Part shown: piece after piece, positions 23,352 through 30,898 of the stretch
Numbering within the stretch: the stretch's first letter is position 1
How the letters are laid out: each line of letters opens with the position of its first letter
DNA from: a virus
DNA length: 38,356 nucleotides
Reading direction: 5' to 3' (one strand)
Virus record (IMG/VR): IMGVR_UViG_3300031730_000195
Span: 1-38,356 of that record
The notes under the pieces: generated by a model
Database searches by the model: none
What the model saw: only the letters and a program-made list of their open reading frames with translations
Told to the model about the DNA's origin: nothing
Made by a program: the position numbers and the translations under genes

Positions 23352-23825
23352 ATGCCCAGCAAACCCGAACTCGTGTGCCAGGCCATCGCGCAAGCCCTGG
23401 CCCAGCACGTCCCCCTGGTGGCCGGCCGTGTCTACCGCGACCGCACCGACGCCTTCACGCGCGAGGAATCTCCCGCGCTGCTGGTGGAGTGCATCGACGA
23501 AGACACCCAGCCGCTGGGTGGGCCGGCCGGGCCGTGGCGCCCGGTCGGCCAGATGGACCGCAATGACCTGCGCGTGGCGCTCACCGTGGTGGTCCGCGAT
23601 GCCCAATGGCAGCAGGTGGCCGATGCCGTGCGCGTGCAGGCCCATGCCGCCGTCATGCACCTGGCCGGCCCGCTGGCCACCTCGCCGGGCATTGCCGGTG
23701 TGCGCCGCCAGCGCTGCGAGTGGCGCTCGGCCGGCGCGGACCTGCCCTTCGGCTACGCGTCGCAGGTCTATGCGCTGCGCTACGACAGCCGCGCCCATGA
23801 CATCGATGAGCCGCCGGCCGCCTGA
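23352..23825 (+). CDS. minor tail protein U-like (tail terminator)
   Basis: A 157-residue protein at the lambda U position, expected to end tail-tube growth and bind the head connector. It begins MPSKPELVCQAIAQALAQHV, a helix typical of such proteins, followed by strands (GRVYRDRTDAFTREESPALL) and a central LRVALTVVVRDAQWQQVADA block that matches the tail-terminator plan, and ends with YALRYDSRAHDID. ATG 23352 is favoured; only a distant GAGG is upstream. A longer version from an earlier in-frame start would overlap the FII-like gene and is unlikely. The next gene is the tail tube. No anomalies. Confidence 0.8.
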   Translation: MPSKPELVCQAIAQALAQHVPLVAGRVYRDRTDAFTREESPALLVECIDEDTQPLGGPAGPWRPVGQMDRNDLRVALTVVVRDAQWQQVADAVRVQAHAAVMHLAGPLATSPGIAGVRRQRCEWRSAGADLPFGYASQVYALRYDSRAHDIDEPPAA

Positions 23826-23855
23826 CCCCAACCCTCTCCGCAAAGGAACCTCCCT

Positions 23856-24614
23856 ATGTACCTCTTCGGCTCCGGCCTCCTGTGGGGCACGCCTCTGACG
23901 GATGCCAGCGGCGCGGCCATTGCCACACCGACCCCGTTGATCTTCGGCACGCTGCAGGACACCGAGATCGACATCAAGTTCGAACTCAAACAACTGCACG
24001 GCACCAACCAGTTCGCGGTCGCGGTGGGCCGTGGCAAGGGCCAGATCAGCGGCAAGTGCAAGCTGGCCGACATCCGCGCCGGCTTCTTCGAAACCATCGT
24101 GTTCGGCGTGGCCGGCAGCGCGGGCCTGAACGGTGCGGTGTTCGACACCGTGGGCGTGGCCGTGCCGGCCTCGCCCTTCCAGGTCACCGTGACACCACCG
24201 GGCAGCGGCACCTGGGCCGCCGACCTTGGCCTGATCGACTCCGGCACCGGGCGGCAGTTCACCCGCGTGGCCAGCGCACCCGCCGCGGGGCAGTACACGG
24301 TGGCCGCGGGGGTCTACACCTTCGCCGCTGCCGACACCGGCCGCGTGCTGTACCTGAACTACCGCTACACCGCCGCCAGCACCGTGGCGCGGCGCATGGG
24401 CATCACCAACCTGCCAATGGGCTACGCGCCCACCTTCCGAGCCGACTTTTACGGCCCCTACCAGGGCAAAAGCGCGGTGCTCACGCTGAACAACTGCATC
24501 AGCGAGGGCATCAAGATCACCGCGAAGAACGATGACTTCGCGGTGCCTGAGATGGGCTTCCAGGCCTTTGCGGATGCCAGCGGCACCGTGGGCGTGTTGT
24601 CCATCAGCGAATGA
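23856..24614 (+). CDS. major tail (tube) protein
   Basis: The 252-residue building block of the tail tube. The N-terminal half has the tube-fold pattern: FGTLQDTEIDIKFELKQLHG, then a beta-hairpin GKGQISGKCKLADIRAGFFE that stacks ring on ring. Residues ~110-165 (ASPFQVTVTPPGSGTWAADL through FAAADTGRVLYLNY) form a beta insert as in many siphovirus tail tubes, and the end (GFQAFADASGTVGVLSISE) returns to the tube fold. The ribosome site AAAGGA is nine bases upstream of ATG. It is followed directly by the G/GT chaperone pair, the invariant siphovirus order. The high-level call is secure; the exact edges of the insert are approximate. Confidence 0.88.
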   Translation: MYLFGSGLLWGTPLTDASGAAIATPTPLIFGTLQDTEIDIKFELKQLHGTNQFAVAVGRGKGQISGKCKLADIRAGFFETIVFGVAGSAGLNGAVFDTVGVAVPASPFQVTVTPPGSGTWAADLGLIDSGTGRQFTRVASAPAAGQYTVAAGVYTFAAADTGRVLYLNYRYTAASTVARRMGITNLPMGYAPTFRADFYGPYQGKSAVLTLNNCISEGIKITAKNDDFAVPEMGFQAFADASGTVGVLSISE

Positions 24615-24625
24615 GGGAGCACACG

Positions 24626-25114
24626 ATGACCAAACGCAGCCAGCAACCTTGCCGCAACAGCACCCGCCTTGAACCCAGCCATGCGCCCAGCCTTGAAGGC
24701 CTGTCCATCACGCTGGCCGGCCAGCCCTGGGTGATGCCCTCGTTGAACGCCGTCTCGGCGCGGCGCCACTGGGAGCGCATCCGCGCGATGGAGACCAGCA
24801 GCGAGCCCGACCCCATCGGTCTGACCGTCACGCTGGTGGCCGAGTGCCTGCGCCGCAATTACCCCACGGTCACCGACGAGTGGGTGGACGAGCACGTGGA
24901 CATGGACAACTGGGAAGCCCTGTCGGCCGCGGTCTTCGGCCGCGGGGCCTTCCGGCGCTGGGCCGACGCCCAGCGCGACCGAACCGCCAACGAGGGGGCC
25001 AGCCCGGGAAACGCCCCGGCGCCCCAGCCGCTGCCGGTGGATGGGATTGGGGCGCCCTCTACGCCTGCCTCGCCACCGCCACCGGCTGGACCTTCGAGCA
25101 CATCGACCGGCTGA
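24626..25114 (+). CDS. tail assembly chaperone, lambda gpG-like
   Basis: The 162-residue zero-frame product of the chaperone gene pair. It coats the tape measure before tube assembly and is absent from virions in lambda. The fold is mainly helical (ALSAAVFGRGAFRRWADAQR) with a Pro/Ala/Ser-rich C-terminus that is read only without frameshifting. ATG 24626 was chosen because GGGAG lies six bases upstream; a nearby ATG at 24611 overlaps the previous stop but lacks a ribosome site. A slippery heptamer at 25006-25012 diverts some ribosomes to frame -1, giving the longer GT product listed separately. Confidence 0.85.
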   Translation: MTKRSQQPCRNSTRLEPSHAPSLEGLSITLAGQPWVMPSLNAVSARRHWERIRAMETSSEPDPIGLTVTLVAECLRRNYPTVTDEWVDEHVDMDNWEALSAAVFGRGAFRRWADAQRDRTANEGASPGNAPAPQPLPVDGIGAPSTPASPPPPAGPSSTSTG

Positions 25115-25404
25115 GCCTGGACGACCTGGCCACGCTGTGGCTGCACTGGCAGGACAGCCCACCGGTGCACGTCAGCGTGGCTGCGCTGCTGCGGTCCTGG
25201 TCCGGCAAGGCCACGGATCGGCCCGTGGCGTCGCGATCGGCCGCCGAGACGGGCCACCCCCGCACCACGAGCACAGCGAGCGCCATGGAAGGCGTGGCGG
25301 CTGTGCTGGGACCGCCGGTGCACCGCTTCCGGCCGCCTTGCCGGATGCAGCCGCCTTCTTCCGAATTTCCATCCCCATCGACCCCCAACAAGGACCCTTC
25401 ATGA
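24626..25404 (+). CDS. frameshifted tail chaperone, lambda gpGT-like
   Basis: Predicted product of a programmed -1 frameshift in the gpG-like gene: residues 1-129 in frame, then 130 more from frame -1 starting at 25012, about 259 in total. The T part opens with WDWGALYACLATATGWTFEH and IDRLSLDDLATLWLHW, the short helix pair characteristic of siphovirus gpT, which has no start codon or ribosome site of its own. The GT fusion would bridge tape measure and tail tube during assembly. Its stop overlaps the start of the next gene as ATGA. The coordinates given span both frames, so the interval is not one open frame. Confidence 0.82.
25006..25012 (+). promoter_or_regulatory. -1 ribosomal slippery site (G GGA AAC)
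   Basis: G GGA AAC read in the gpG frame (codons 128-129 are GGA AAC, preceded by CCG) slips to GGG AAA in frame -1. It matches lambda's G GGA AAG at the same place in the same gene pair. The shift direction agrees with the frame of the T coding region. No strong downstream stem is evident by eye. Confidence 0.85.
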
Positions 25405-25607
25405 AGACCCCCGCAGAAACCACCCGCCGCCAGGCAGCAGCCGAACGCCACGCCCGAGCCAGCGCGGCCTACCGTGGCCAGCAGCCCGAACCCGCGCATG
25501 ACGACTCGCTGGAGCCGGCCCCGCTCACCGCCGGCTTCGACCGCGCCCATGCCGAGCGGCTGGGCCCGGGCTGCTACCGCGTGCGGGCCGCACCGATGCA
25601 CTGCTGA
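25401..25607 (+). CDS. small phage protein between chaperone and tape measure
   Basis: A 68-residue protein starting at ATG 25401, which overlaps the GT stop (ATGA) and has AAGGA seven bases upstream. The sequence is Ala/Arg-rich and helical (TRRQAAAERHARASAAYRGQ) with a short acidic middle and a Cys-terminated end. Small genes at this place are frequent in siphoviruses but rarely have a known role; it may assist tape measure coating. I recognise no family. A further gene in another frame through the following repeat array (25612-25659) is not supported. Confidence 0.65.
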   Translation: MKTPAETTRRQAAAERHARASAAYRGQQPEPAHDDSLEPAPLTAGFDRAHAERLGPGCYRVRAAPMHC

Positions 25608-25611
25608 GGCC

Positions 25612-25659
25612 CTTGCACCCCTTGCACCTGCTCTTGCATCCGCTCTTGCACCCCTTGAC
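25612..25659 (+). repeat. CTTGCA tandem array before the tape measure gene
   Basis: CTTGCA at 25612, 25621, 25633 and 25645 and CTTGAC at 25654; the spacings are 9, 12, 12 and 9 bases, symmetric about the middle. It fills the whole 66-base gap before the tape measure start, which has no good ribosome site. A protein-binding or RNA-level control site is possible. Confidence 0.5.
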
Positions 25660-25673
25660 ATGAGCCCCCCGCC

Positions 25674-28067
25674 ATGACCGACAAGACCATCCGCTACACC
25701 GTCACCGCCGATGCCAACCCTTTCGCCGACGGCATGAAGCGCGTGGGCGAGGCGCTGGCCGGTGTGCAGCAGCGCTTCGGCGCCACCGGGCGCGACTTCA
25801 AGACCACCTCCGAGGGCATCAGCGCGCACTTGCGCAAGGTGACCGAGAGCGTGCGGACCGAAGTCACCGGCATGGGCGGCCACTTCTCCGGGCTGCTGGA
25901 GTCGGTCGGCGCCACGCGGCTGGGCTTCGTGGCCCTGGTCGGTGCCGCCGCCGGCCTGGCCGCCAGCAAGGCGGTAGCGGCCACGGCCGAGATGACCGAG
26001 CAGGCCATGGACCTGGCGCGCGTGTTGGGCAGCTCCACCAACCAGGCGCAGGCCTGGCGCCTGGCGCTGGAAGACGTGGGCGCCCAGCAATCCGAACTGG
26101 AGGGCGCCGCGCGCGGCCTGGCGCGCCAGTTGAAGGAGGGTGAAGCCGACATGCAGGCGATGGGCCTGCAAACCCGCGACACCGCCGGGCAACTGCGGCC
26201 GATGAACGAGCTGCTGGTGGACGCCATCGAGGTGTTGAACCAGCACAAGGAAGGCGCCGACCGGGCCCTGGCCGCGCAGCAGCTCTTCGGCCGCGGGGTG
26301 GACAGTTCATCCAAGCTGCTGCTGGTCAACCGCCAGACGCTGGCAGACGCCACCGGCACCATGCAGGAACTGGGCCTGGAGGTGGGCGCCAATGCGGTGG
26401 CGGCCTGGAAGGACTACGACGCGGCCAGCGACCGCGCCGCCTTCAGCCTGCGCGGCCTGGCCAACACGGTGGGCAGCCTCCTCATGCCGGTGCTGACCGA
26501 CGTCATCAATGCCTTCAATGCCGCGATGCCGGCGGCCATCTCGGTGGTGCGCGGAGCCCTCGGCGGCCTGGTCACTGCCTTCCACGCGGTCAAGAACGGC
26601 GTGGTGGTGGTCTGGGAGACCGTCAACGCCTTCGTGGTGTCCGTCGCCGAGCCGGTGCGTGCGGTGGTGGAGGCCCTCGGCCGCGCGATGGTGGGCGACT
26701 TCCGCGGCGCGGCGGCGCAGATCCAGGCCGTCCCGACCGTCATCACCGGGGCCTGGACGCAGGCCATGGAGCGCATCGCCGACAGCTCGCAGCGCACCCG
26801 CGAGCGCATTGGTGCGATCTGGGGCGGCGACAGTGGCGTGGGCACGCCCGAGGGCGAGCGCGGCACGCGCAGCTACACCGCACCCCCGCAGCCCGGAAAG
26901 AAGGGCAGCGGCAAGGCCGAACTGATGGGCCCGCAGCTCGCTGACGTGGGCTACTACGAGCAGATGCTGGACCGCGCCAAGCTGCTGGCCGCCCAGCAGG
27001 ACGCCTTGCGCGAGTACGGCAAGGCGCAGGAACTGGCCTATTGGCGCGACGTGCTGCAAGGCGCCGAACTGGCCGGCAAGGACCGCGTGGCGATCCAGCG
27101 CAAGGTCATCGACCTGGAAACCCAGCTCCTGCGCGAGCAGGCGCGCCAGCAGCAGGGCGTGGATGCCGAGCGGCTCAAGGGCCAGCAGCAGGCCGCGCTG
27201 GATGCCGTGGAGATGGCCCGGCAGGAAGCGGATGCCCAGGTGGCTGCGGGCGCCATCTCCACGGCCCAGCGCCTGGAGCTGGAGCGCGAGTTCGAGGCCC
27301 AGCGCACGGAGATCCAGCGCGAAGCCCTGCAGGCCCGCCTGGCCCTGATCGACCCCACGCGCGACCCGGTGGCCTACGAGCAGGCCAGCCAGGCCATCGA
27401 GGAACTGGAGCGGCAGCACCAACTGCGGCTGCGCCAGATCCAGACCGAGCAGGCCGCCCAGGCGCGCGCCGACAACCCGCTGACCGCTGTGTGGGACGGT
27501 GCCCGCAACGCCATGGAGCGCAGCATCGACGCGATGCTCCAGCGCACGCAGACCCTGCGCCAGGGGCTGGCCAGCGTGTGGCAGGGCATTCGCAGCACCA
27601 TCACCGCGGAAATCGCCAAGATCGTGGCGGCCAAAGTGATGGCCTTCGCCCGGGAGCGCCTGCTGGCCGTGGCCGGCATCGGCACCGATGCCGCACGAGC
27701 GGGGGCAGGGGCTGCAGCTTCACAGGCCGGCATCCCCATCATCGGCCCGGCGCTGGCCCTGGCCGCGCTGGCAACCGTCTCGGGGGCGGTGCTGGCCATG
27801 GGCGGCAGCATCCCGAGCGCGGCGCGCGGCTGGGACATCCCGGCCGGCGTGAACCCCATCGCGCAACTGCACGAGCGCGAGATGGTGCTGCCCTCGGGCC
27901 CGGCCGATGTGATTCGCCAACTGGCCGACAACCCGGCCGGTGCCCAGGCGGCAGCGCCGCAGATCGTGCTCAACGGCACGCGGCACGGCAACTTCTTCAT
28001 CACCCACATCGATGACCTGGCCAAGGCGCTGGAGTACGGCCGGCGCAACTTCGTCATCAAGGCCTGA
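25674..28067 (+). CDS. tail tape measure protein
   Basis: Sets tail length and is injected with DNA. The 797 residues place it in the lambda H-like class; tail length would be about 120 nm if the usual ~1.5 Angstrom per residue holds. After a short N-terminal beta segment (IRYTVTADANPFADGMKRVG) come long helices, with hydrophobic stretches at ~82-103 (LGFVALVGAAAGLAASKAVA) and ~680-710 (PIIGPALALAALATVSGAVL) that could insert into the host membrane, and a coiled-coil rich middle (~420-600, many Gln/Glu/Arg). The C-terminus contains the family motif AAR-GWDIPAGVNPIAQLHER-type end. It starts at ATG 25674 after the CTTGCA array. Confidence 0.93.
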   Translation: MTDKTIRYTVTADANPFADGMKRVGEALAGVQQRFGATGRDFKTTSEGISAHLRKVTESVRTEVTGMGGHFSGLLESVGATRLGFVALVGAAAGLAASKAVAATAEMTEQAMDLARVLGSSTNQAQAWRLALEDVGAQQSELEGAARGLARQLKEGEADMQAMGLQTRDTAGQLRPMNELLVDAIEVLNQHKEGADRALAAQQLFGRGVDSSSKLLLVNRQTLADATGTMQELGLEVGANAVAAWKDYDAASDRAAFSLRGLANTVGSLLMPVLTDVINAFNAAMPAAISVVRGALGGLVTAFHAVKNGVVVVWETVNAFVVSVAEPVRAVVEALGRAMVGDFRGAAAQIQAVPTVITGAWTQAMERIADSSQRTRERIGAIWGGDSGVGTPEGERGTRSYTAPPQPGKKGSGKAELMGPQLADVGYYEQMLDRAKLLAAQQDALREYGKAQELAYWRDVLQGAELAGKDRVAIQRKVIDLETQLLREQARQQQGVDAERLKGQQQAALDAVEMARQEADAQVAAGAISTAQRLELEREFEAQRTEIQREALQARLALIDPTRDPVAYEQASQAIEELERQHQLRLRQIQTEQAAQARADNPLTAVWDGARNAMERSIDAMLQRTQTLRQGLASVWQGIRSTITAEIAKIVAAKVMAFARERLLAVAGIGTDAARAGAGAAASQAGIPIIGPALALAALATVSGAVLAMGGSIPSAARGWDIPAGVNPIAQLHEREMVLPSGPADVIRQLADNPAGAQAAAPQIVLNGTRHGNFFITHIDDLAKALEYGRRNFVIKA

Positions 28068-28089
28068 GCTACCCAAGTGAGCCATCACC

Positions 28090-28698
28090 ATGAGCAATGC
28101 CGTCTTCCCCAGCCTGCCGGGCCTGAAGTGGGACCAGGCCCGCACGGTGCTGGCCCCGCCGGTGCACGTGCGCACGACGCCAAGCCGGCGCGAGTTCCGC
28201 TCGCGTTCGGCGACGGTGCCGCGCTACCAGTACGCGCTGACCTATGAGTTCCTGCGGCATGGCGCGCAGTTCGGCGCCCTGGGCACCGAGCTGCAAACCC
28301 TGGTGGGCTTCTTCGAGCAGCGCGGCGGCAGCTTCGACTCGTTCCTCTTCGTGGACAGCGTGGACAACAGCGCCGTGAACCAGGTCTTCGACACCGGTGA
28401 CGGGGTACGCCAGACCTTCCAACTGGTGCGCACCTTTGGCGGCTTCGTGCTGCCCATCGATGCGGTGTCGGCGGTGGCGCAGATGGCCATCGGTGGCGTG
28501 CCCACGTCGGCCTACGTCATCAGTGGCGGCCAGGTCAGCTTCGACACCCCGCCCGGGGCCGGGCTGGTGCTGAGCTGGTCCGGCAGCTTCTACCGCCGCG
28601 TGCGCTTCCTGCGCGACCAGTGCGACACCAACCAGTTCTTGAAGGACCTGCACGAGATGAAGAAGCTCGAACTCATCAGCGTGGTGGGTGAGTCATGA
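28090..28698 (+). CDS. DUF2460-family tail-tip protein (distal tail)
   Basis: A 202-residue protein matching the DUF2460/TIGR02217 family, which includes gene transfer agent gp12, the distal tail protein that joins tube to hub. Diagnostic features are the FPSLPGLKWDQARTVLAPPV start, the RYQYALTYEFLRHG stretch followed by ELQTLVGFFEQRGGSFDSFL, and the C-terminal YRRVRFLRDQCDTNQFL block. It starts at ATG 28090, 22 bases after the tape measure stop. Its stop overlaps the DUF2163 gene start (ATGA), the same coupling as in gene transfer agents and many Alpha- and Beta-proteobacterial prophages. Only the N-terminal ribosome site is weak. Confidence 0.9.
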   Translation: MSNAVFPSLPGLKWDQARTVLAPPVHVRTTPSRREFRSRSATVPRYQYALTYEFLRHGAQFGALGTELQTLVGFFEQRGGSFDSFLFVDSVDNSAVNQVFDTGDGVRQTFQLVRTFGGFVLPIDAVSAVAQMAIGGVPTSAYVISGGQVSFDTPPGAGLVLSWSGSFYRRVRFLRDQCDTNQFLKDLHEMKKLELISVVGES

Positions 28699-29588
28699 GG
28701 TCGGCGCTTTGGGAGGCATCGCCCGGCGCACTGGCCGCACTGCTCAACACCCGCCGGCCCATCGAGCGCGCGGACCTGTACACGCTCACGCTCACCGATG
28801 GCACGGTGTATCGCTGGTCGGGGTCGGATGTGGCGATCGTTGGCAAAGACCAGACGGGCAACGGCCAGACCTGGCAGCTCGGCCCAGGCATCATCCGCAA
28901 CCGCCTCAAGTGGGCCGTTGGCGTGGCGGTGGACACCATGGGCGTGACGCTCACCGACATCCGCGCCACCACGATCAACGGCCAGGGCCTCATGGCCTTC
29001 ATCGCAGCCGGTGGCCTGATTGGTGCCCGCCTGCAGGTGGACGTGGCCTTCTGGGCCGGCCTGGCCACACCGACGCCCACCGGGGCGTTGCTGTGGTTTG
29101 CTGGTCGCATTGCCGAGGTCAACAGCGTGACCCGCTGGGAGGCCTCGATCAACGTCAAGAGCGACCTGGAGCTGCTGGACGTGATGGTGCCGCGCGATGT
29201 GTACCAACCGGGTTGCCTGAACACGCTGTATGACGCAGCGTGCGGCAAGAGCCGCGCCGCCTTCACGGTCACCGGTGCGGCCACGGTGGGCAGCTCGCAG
29301 GCGCGCACGGTGTTTGGCCACGCGCTGCCCCAGGCGGCTGGCTGGTTCGACCTGGGCGTGGTGCGCTTCACCGGCGGCGCCAACGCCGGTATTTCACGCG
29401 CGGTCAAGCAGCACACCAGCGGGCAAATCAAGGTGCTGCAGCCGCTGCCGTTTGCGGTGCAGGCGGGCGACGCCTTCGCCATCTACCCCGGCTGCGACAA
29501 GAGCGTGGCCACCTGCACCGCGAAGTTTGCGAACGTGGCCCGCTTCCGCGGGCATCCCTACATCCCGGTTCCGGAGACGGTGGTTTGA
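28695..29588 (+). CDS. DUF2163-family tail-tip/hub protein
   Basis: A 297-residue protein of the DUF2163/TIGR02218 family (GTA gp13 hub type). The N-terminal half has VYRWSGSDVAIVGKDQTGNG and MGVTLTDIRATTINGQGLM-like hub-domain strands; the C-terminal part contains the conserved Cys cluster (PGCLNTLYDAACGKSRAAF and PGCDKSVATCTAKFANVARF), which in related proteins can bind an iron-sulfur cluster. It would form the tail-tip ring beneath the DUF2460 protein. The start ATG overlaps the preceding stop (ATGA). The NlpC/P60 gene begins one base after its stop. All conserved blocks appear intact. Confidence 0.9.
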   Translation: MRSALWEASPGALAALLNTRRPIERADLYTLTLTDGTVYRWSGSDVAIVGKDQTGNGQTWQLGPGIIRNRLKWAVGVAVDTMGVTLTDIRATTINGQGLMAFIAAGGLIGARLQVDVAFWAGLATPTPTGALLWFAGRIAEVNSVTRWEASINVKSDLELLDVMVPRDVYQPGCLNTLYDAACGKSRAAFTVTGAATVGSSQARTVFGHALPQAAGWFDLGVVRFTGGANAGISRAVKQHTSGQIKVLQPLPFAVQAGDAFAIYPGCDKSVATCTAKFANVARFRGHPYIPVPETVV

Positions 29589-29589
29589 C

Positions 29590-30060
29590 ATGCATGAAGC
29601 CAAGAACGAAGCCACCCAGCGCGCGGCCGTGGTGGCCGAAGCGATGACCTGGCACGGCACCCCGTACCACCATCACGGCCGCATCAAAGGCGTGGGCGTG
29701 GACTGCGCGATGCTGCTGGCCGAGGTCTTCCAGGCTTGCGGTCTGGTCGAGCGCGTCGAGCCCGGTGCGTATCCGGTGCAATGGCACTTGCACCGCAGCG
29801 AAGAGCGCTTCATGGGCTGGCTGGCCCGGTATGCCCAGCCGCTGCCCGAGGGCCAGGCCCCGCAGCCCGGCGACGTGGCGCTGTTCCAGTTCGGCCGCTG
29901 CTTCTCGCACGGCGCGGTGCTGGTCCAGCCCGGCCTGGCGCTGCATGCCTACAACGACCGCCACACCCGCGAAGTGATCCTCACCCGGCTGGACGAAGAC
30001 CCCTTGCATGGGCGCCCCGTGCAGTTCTGGACCCTCTGGACTAGACCCCCCGAAATTTGA
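29590..30060 (+). CDS. NlpC/P60-family tail-tip peptidase
   Basis: Cell-wall hydrolase carried on the tail tip, expected to cut peptidoglycan stem peptides during entry. The 156 residues hold the catalytic Cys39 in GVDCAMLLAEVF, His107 in FSHGAVLV and the third polar residue His119 in LHAYN, the order normal for NlpC/P60. The N-terminal block AVVAEAMTWHGTPYHHHGRI leads up to the active site. It starts at ATG 29590, one base after the DUF2163 stop, consistent with the GTA-like tail set. The gene ends ten bases before the methyltransferase start, an unusual neighbour for a tail gene. Confidence 0.92.
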   Translation: MHEAKNEATQRAAVVAEAMTWHGTPYHHHGRIKGVGVDCAMLLAEVFQACGLVERVEPGAYPVQWHLHRSEERFMGWLARYAQPLPEGQAPQPGDVALFQFGRCFSHGAVLVQPGLALHAYNDRHTREVILTRLDEDPLHGRPVQFWTLWTRPPEI

Positions 30061-30070
30061 CCCCGACCTG

Positions 30071-30859
30071 ATGACCCGCTCTGTGACCTTTGGCTCTGCC
30101 ACCCTGTACCACGGCGACTGCCTGGAAATCCTCCCCGCCCTCTCCGACACCTTCGACGCCCTGATCACCGACCCGCCCTACAGCAGCGGCGGCATGGTCC
30201 GCGGCGACCGCACCAACCAAAGCACCGCCGCCAAGTACGTGCAGAGCGGCACCGCGCTGGACGCCGAACACAACATCGACTTCCACGGCGACAACCGCGA
30301 TGCGCGCAGTTGGGGCTACTGGATGACCCTGTGGCTCACTGCCGCACAAGCCAAGCTCAAGCCCGGTGCTTACGCCCTGTGCTTCACCGACTGGCGCCAA
30401 CTGCCCATGCTCACCGACGTGCTGCAGGCCGGCGGTTTGGTGTGGCGCGGCGTGGTGCCCTGGGACAAGACCGAATCCAGCCGCGCCCCGCACACCGGCT
30501 ACTTCCGCCATCAGTGCGAATACGTCGTGTGGGGCAGCAATGGCCCGCTGCCGGCCAGCACCCACGGCGGCCCATGGCCGGGCCTGGTCCGCGAACGCGT
30601 GGACCACCGCACCAAGTTGCACATGACCGGCAAGCCCGTGTCGCTGATGGGCGAACTGGTCAAGTGCGTGCCGCCGGGTGGCGTGATCCTGGACCCGTTC
30701 ATGGGCTCGGCCAGCACCGGCGTGGCCGCGCTGCAGTTGGGCTACCGCTTCGTCGGCATCGAGAAATCCGCCCACTACTTCGATATCGCCTGCCGCCGCA
30801 TCGAGCGGGAGGCCGCCGGCAGCCTGTTCACCGAGCCGAGCCAGCCTGCGCTGGTGTAG
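30071..30859 (+). CDS. phage DNA methyltransferase, beta-class
   Basis: Transfers methyl from SAM to an adenine N6 or cytosine N4 in DNA. The 262-residue protein has motif IV DPPY at 34-37 ahead of motif I LDPFMGSASTG (Phe210), the order that defines beta-class enzymes. Between them are WGYWMTLWLTAAQAKLKPGA and VWRGVVPWDKTESSRAPHTG, and after motif I comes the SAM-pocket strand YRFVGIEKSAHYFDIACRR. It would protect phage DNA against host restriction. ATG 30071 has no ribosome site, and longer upstream forms would overlap the peptidase gene. It sits in the tail operon between peptidase and hub genes, with phage-like composition, rather than with replication genes. The target sequence cannot be predicted. 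Confidence 0.9.
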   Translation: MTRSVTFGSATLYHGDCLEILPALSDTFDALITDPPYSSGGMVRGDRTNQSTAAKYVQSGTALDAEHNIDFHGDNRDARSWGYWMTLWLTAAQAKLKPGAYALCFTDWRQLPMLTDVLQAGGLVWRGVVPWDKTESSRAPHTGYFRHQCEYVVWGSNGPLPASTHGGPWPGLVRERVDHRTKLHMTGKPVSLMGELVKCVPPGGVILDPFMGSASTGVAALQLGYRFVGIEKSAHYFDIACRRIEREAAGSLFTEPSQPALV

Positions 30860-30898
30860 GCCGCGCCCGCACGCAACGCACAACCACCAGCACCCACC

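Noticed and set aside
25474-25677. Small plus-strand frame through the CTTGCA array
   Set aside because: It overlaps the supported gene at 25401-25607 in another frame and owes its length to the repeat.
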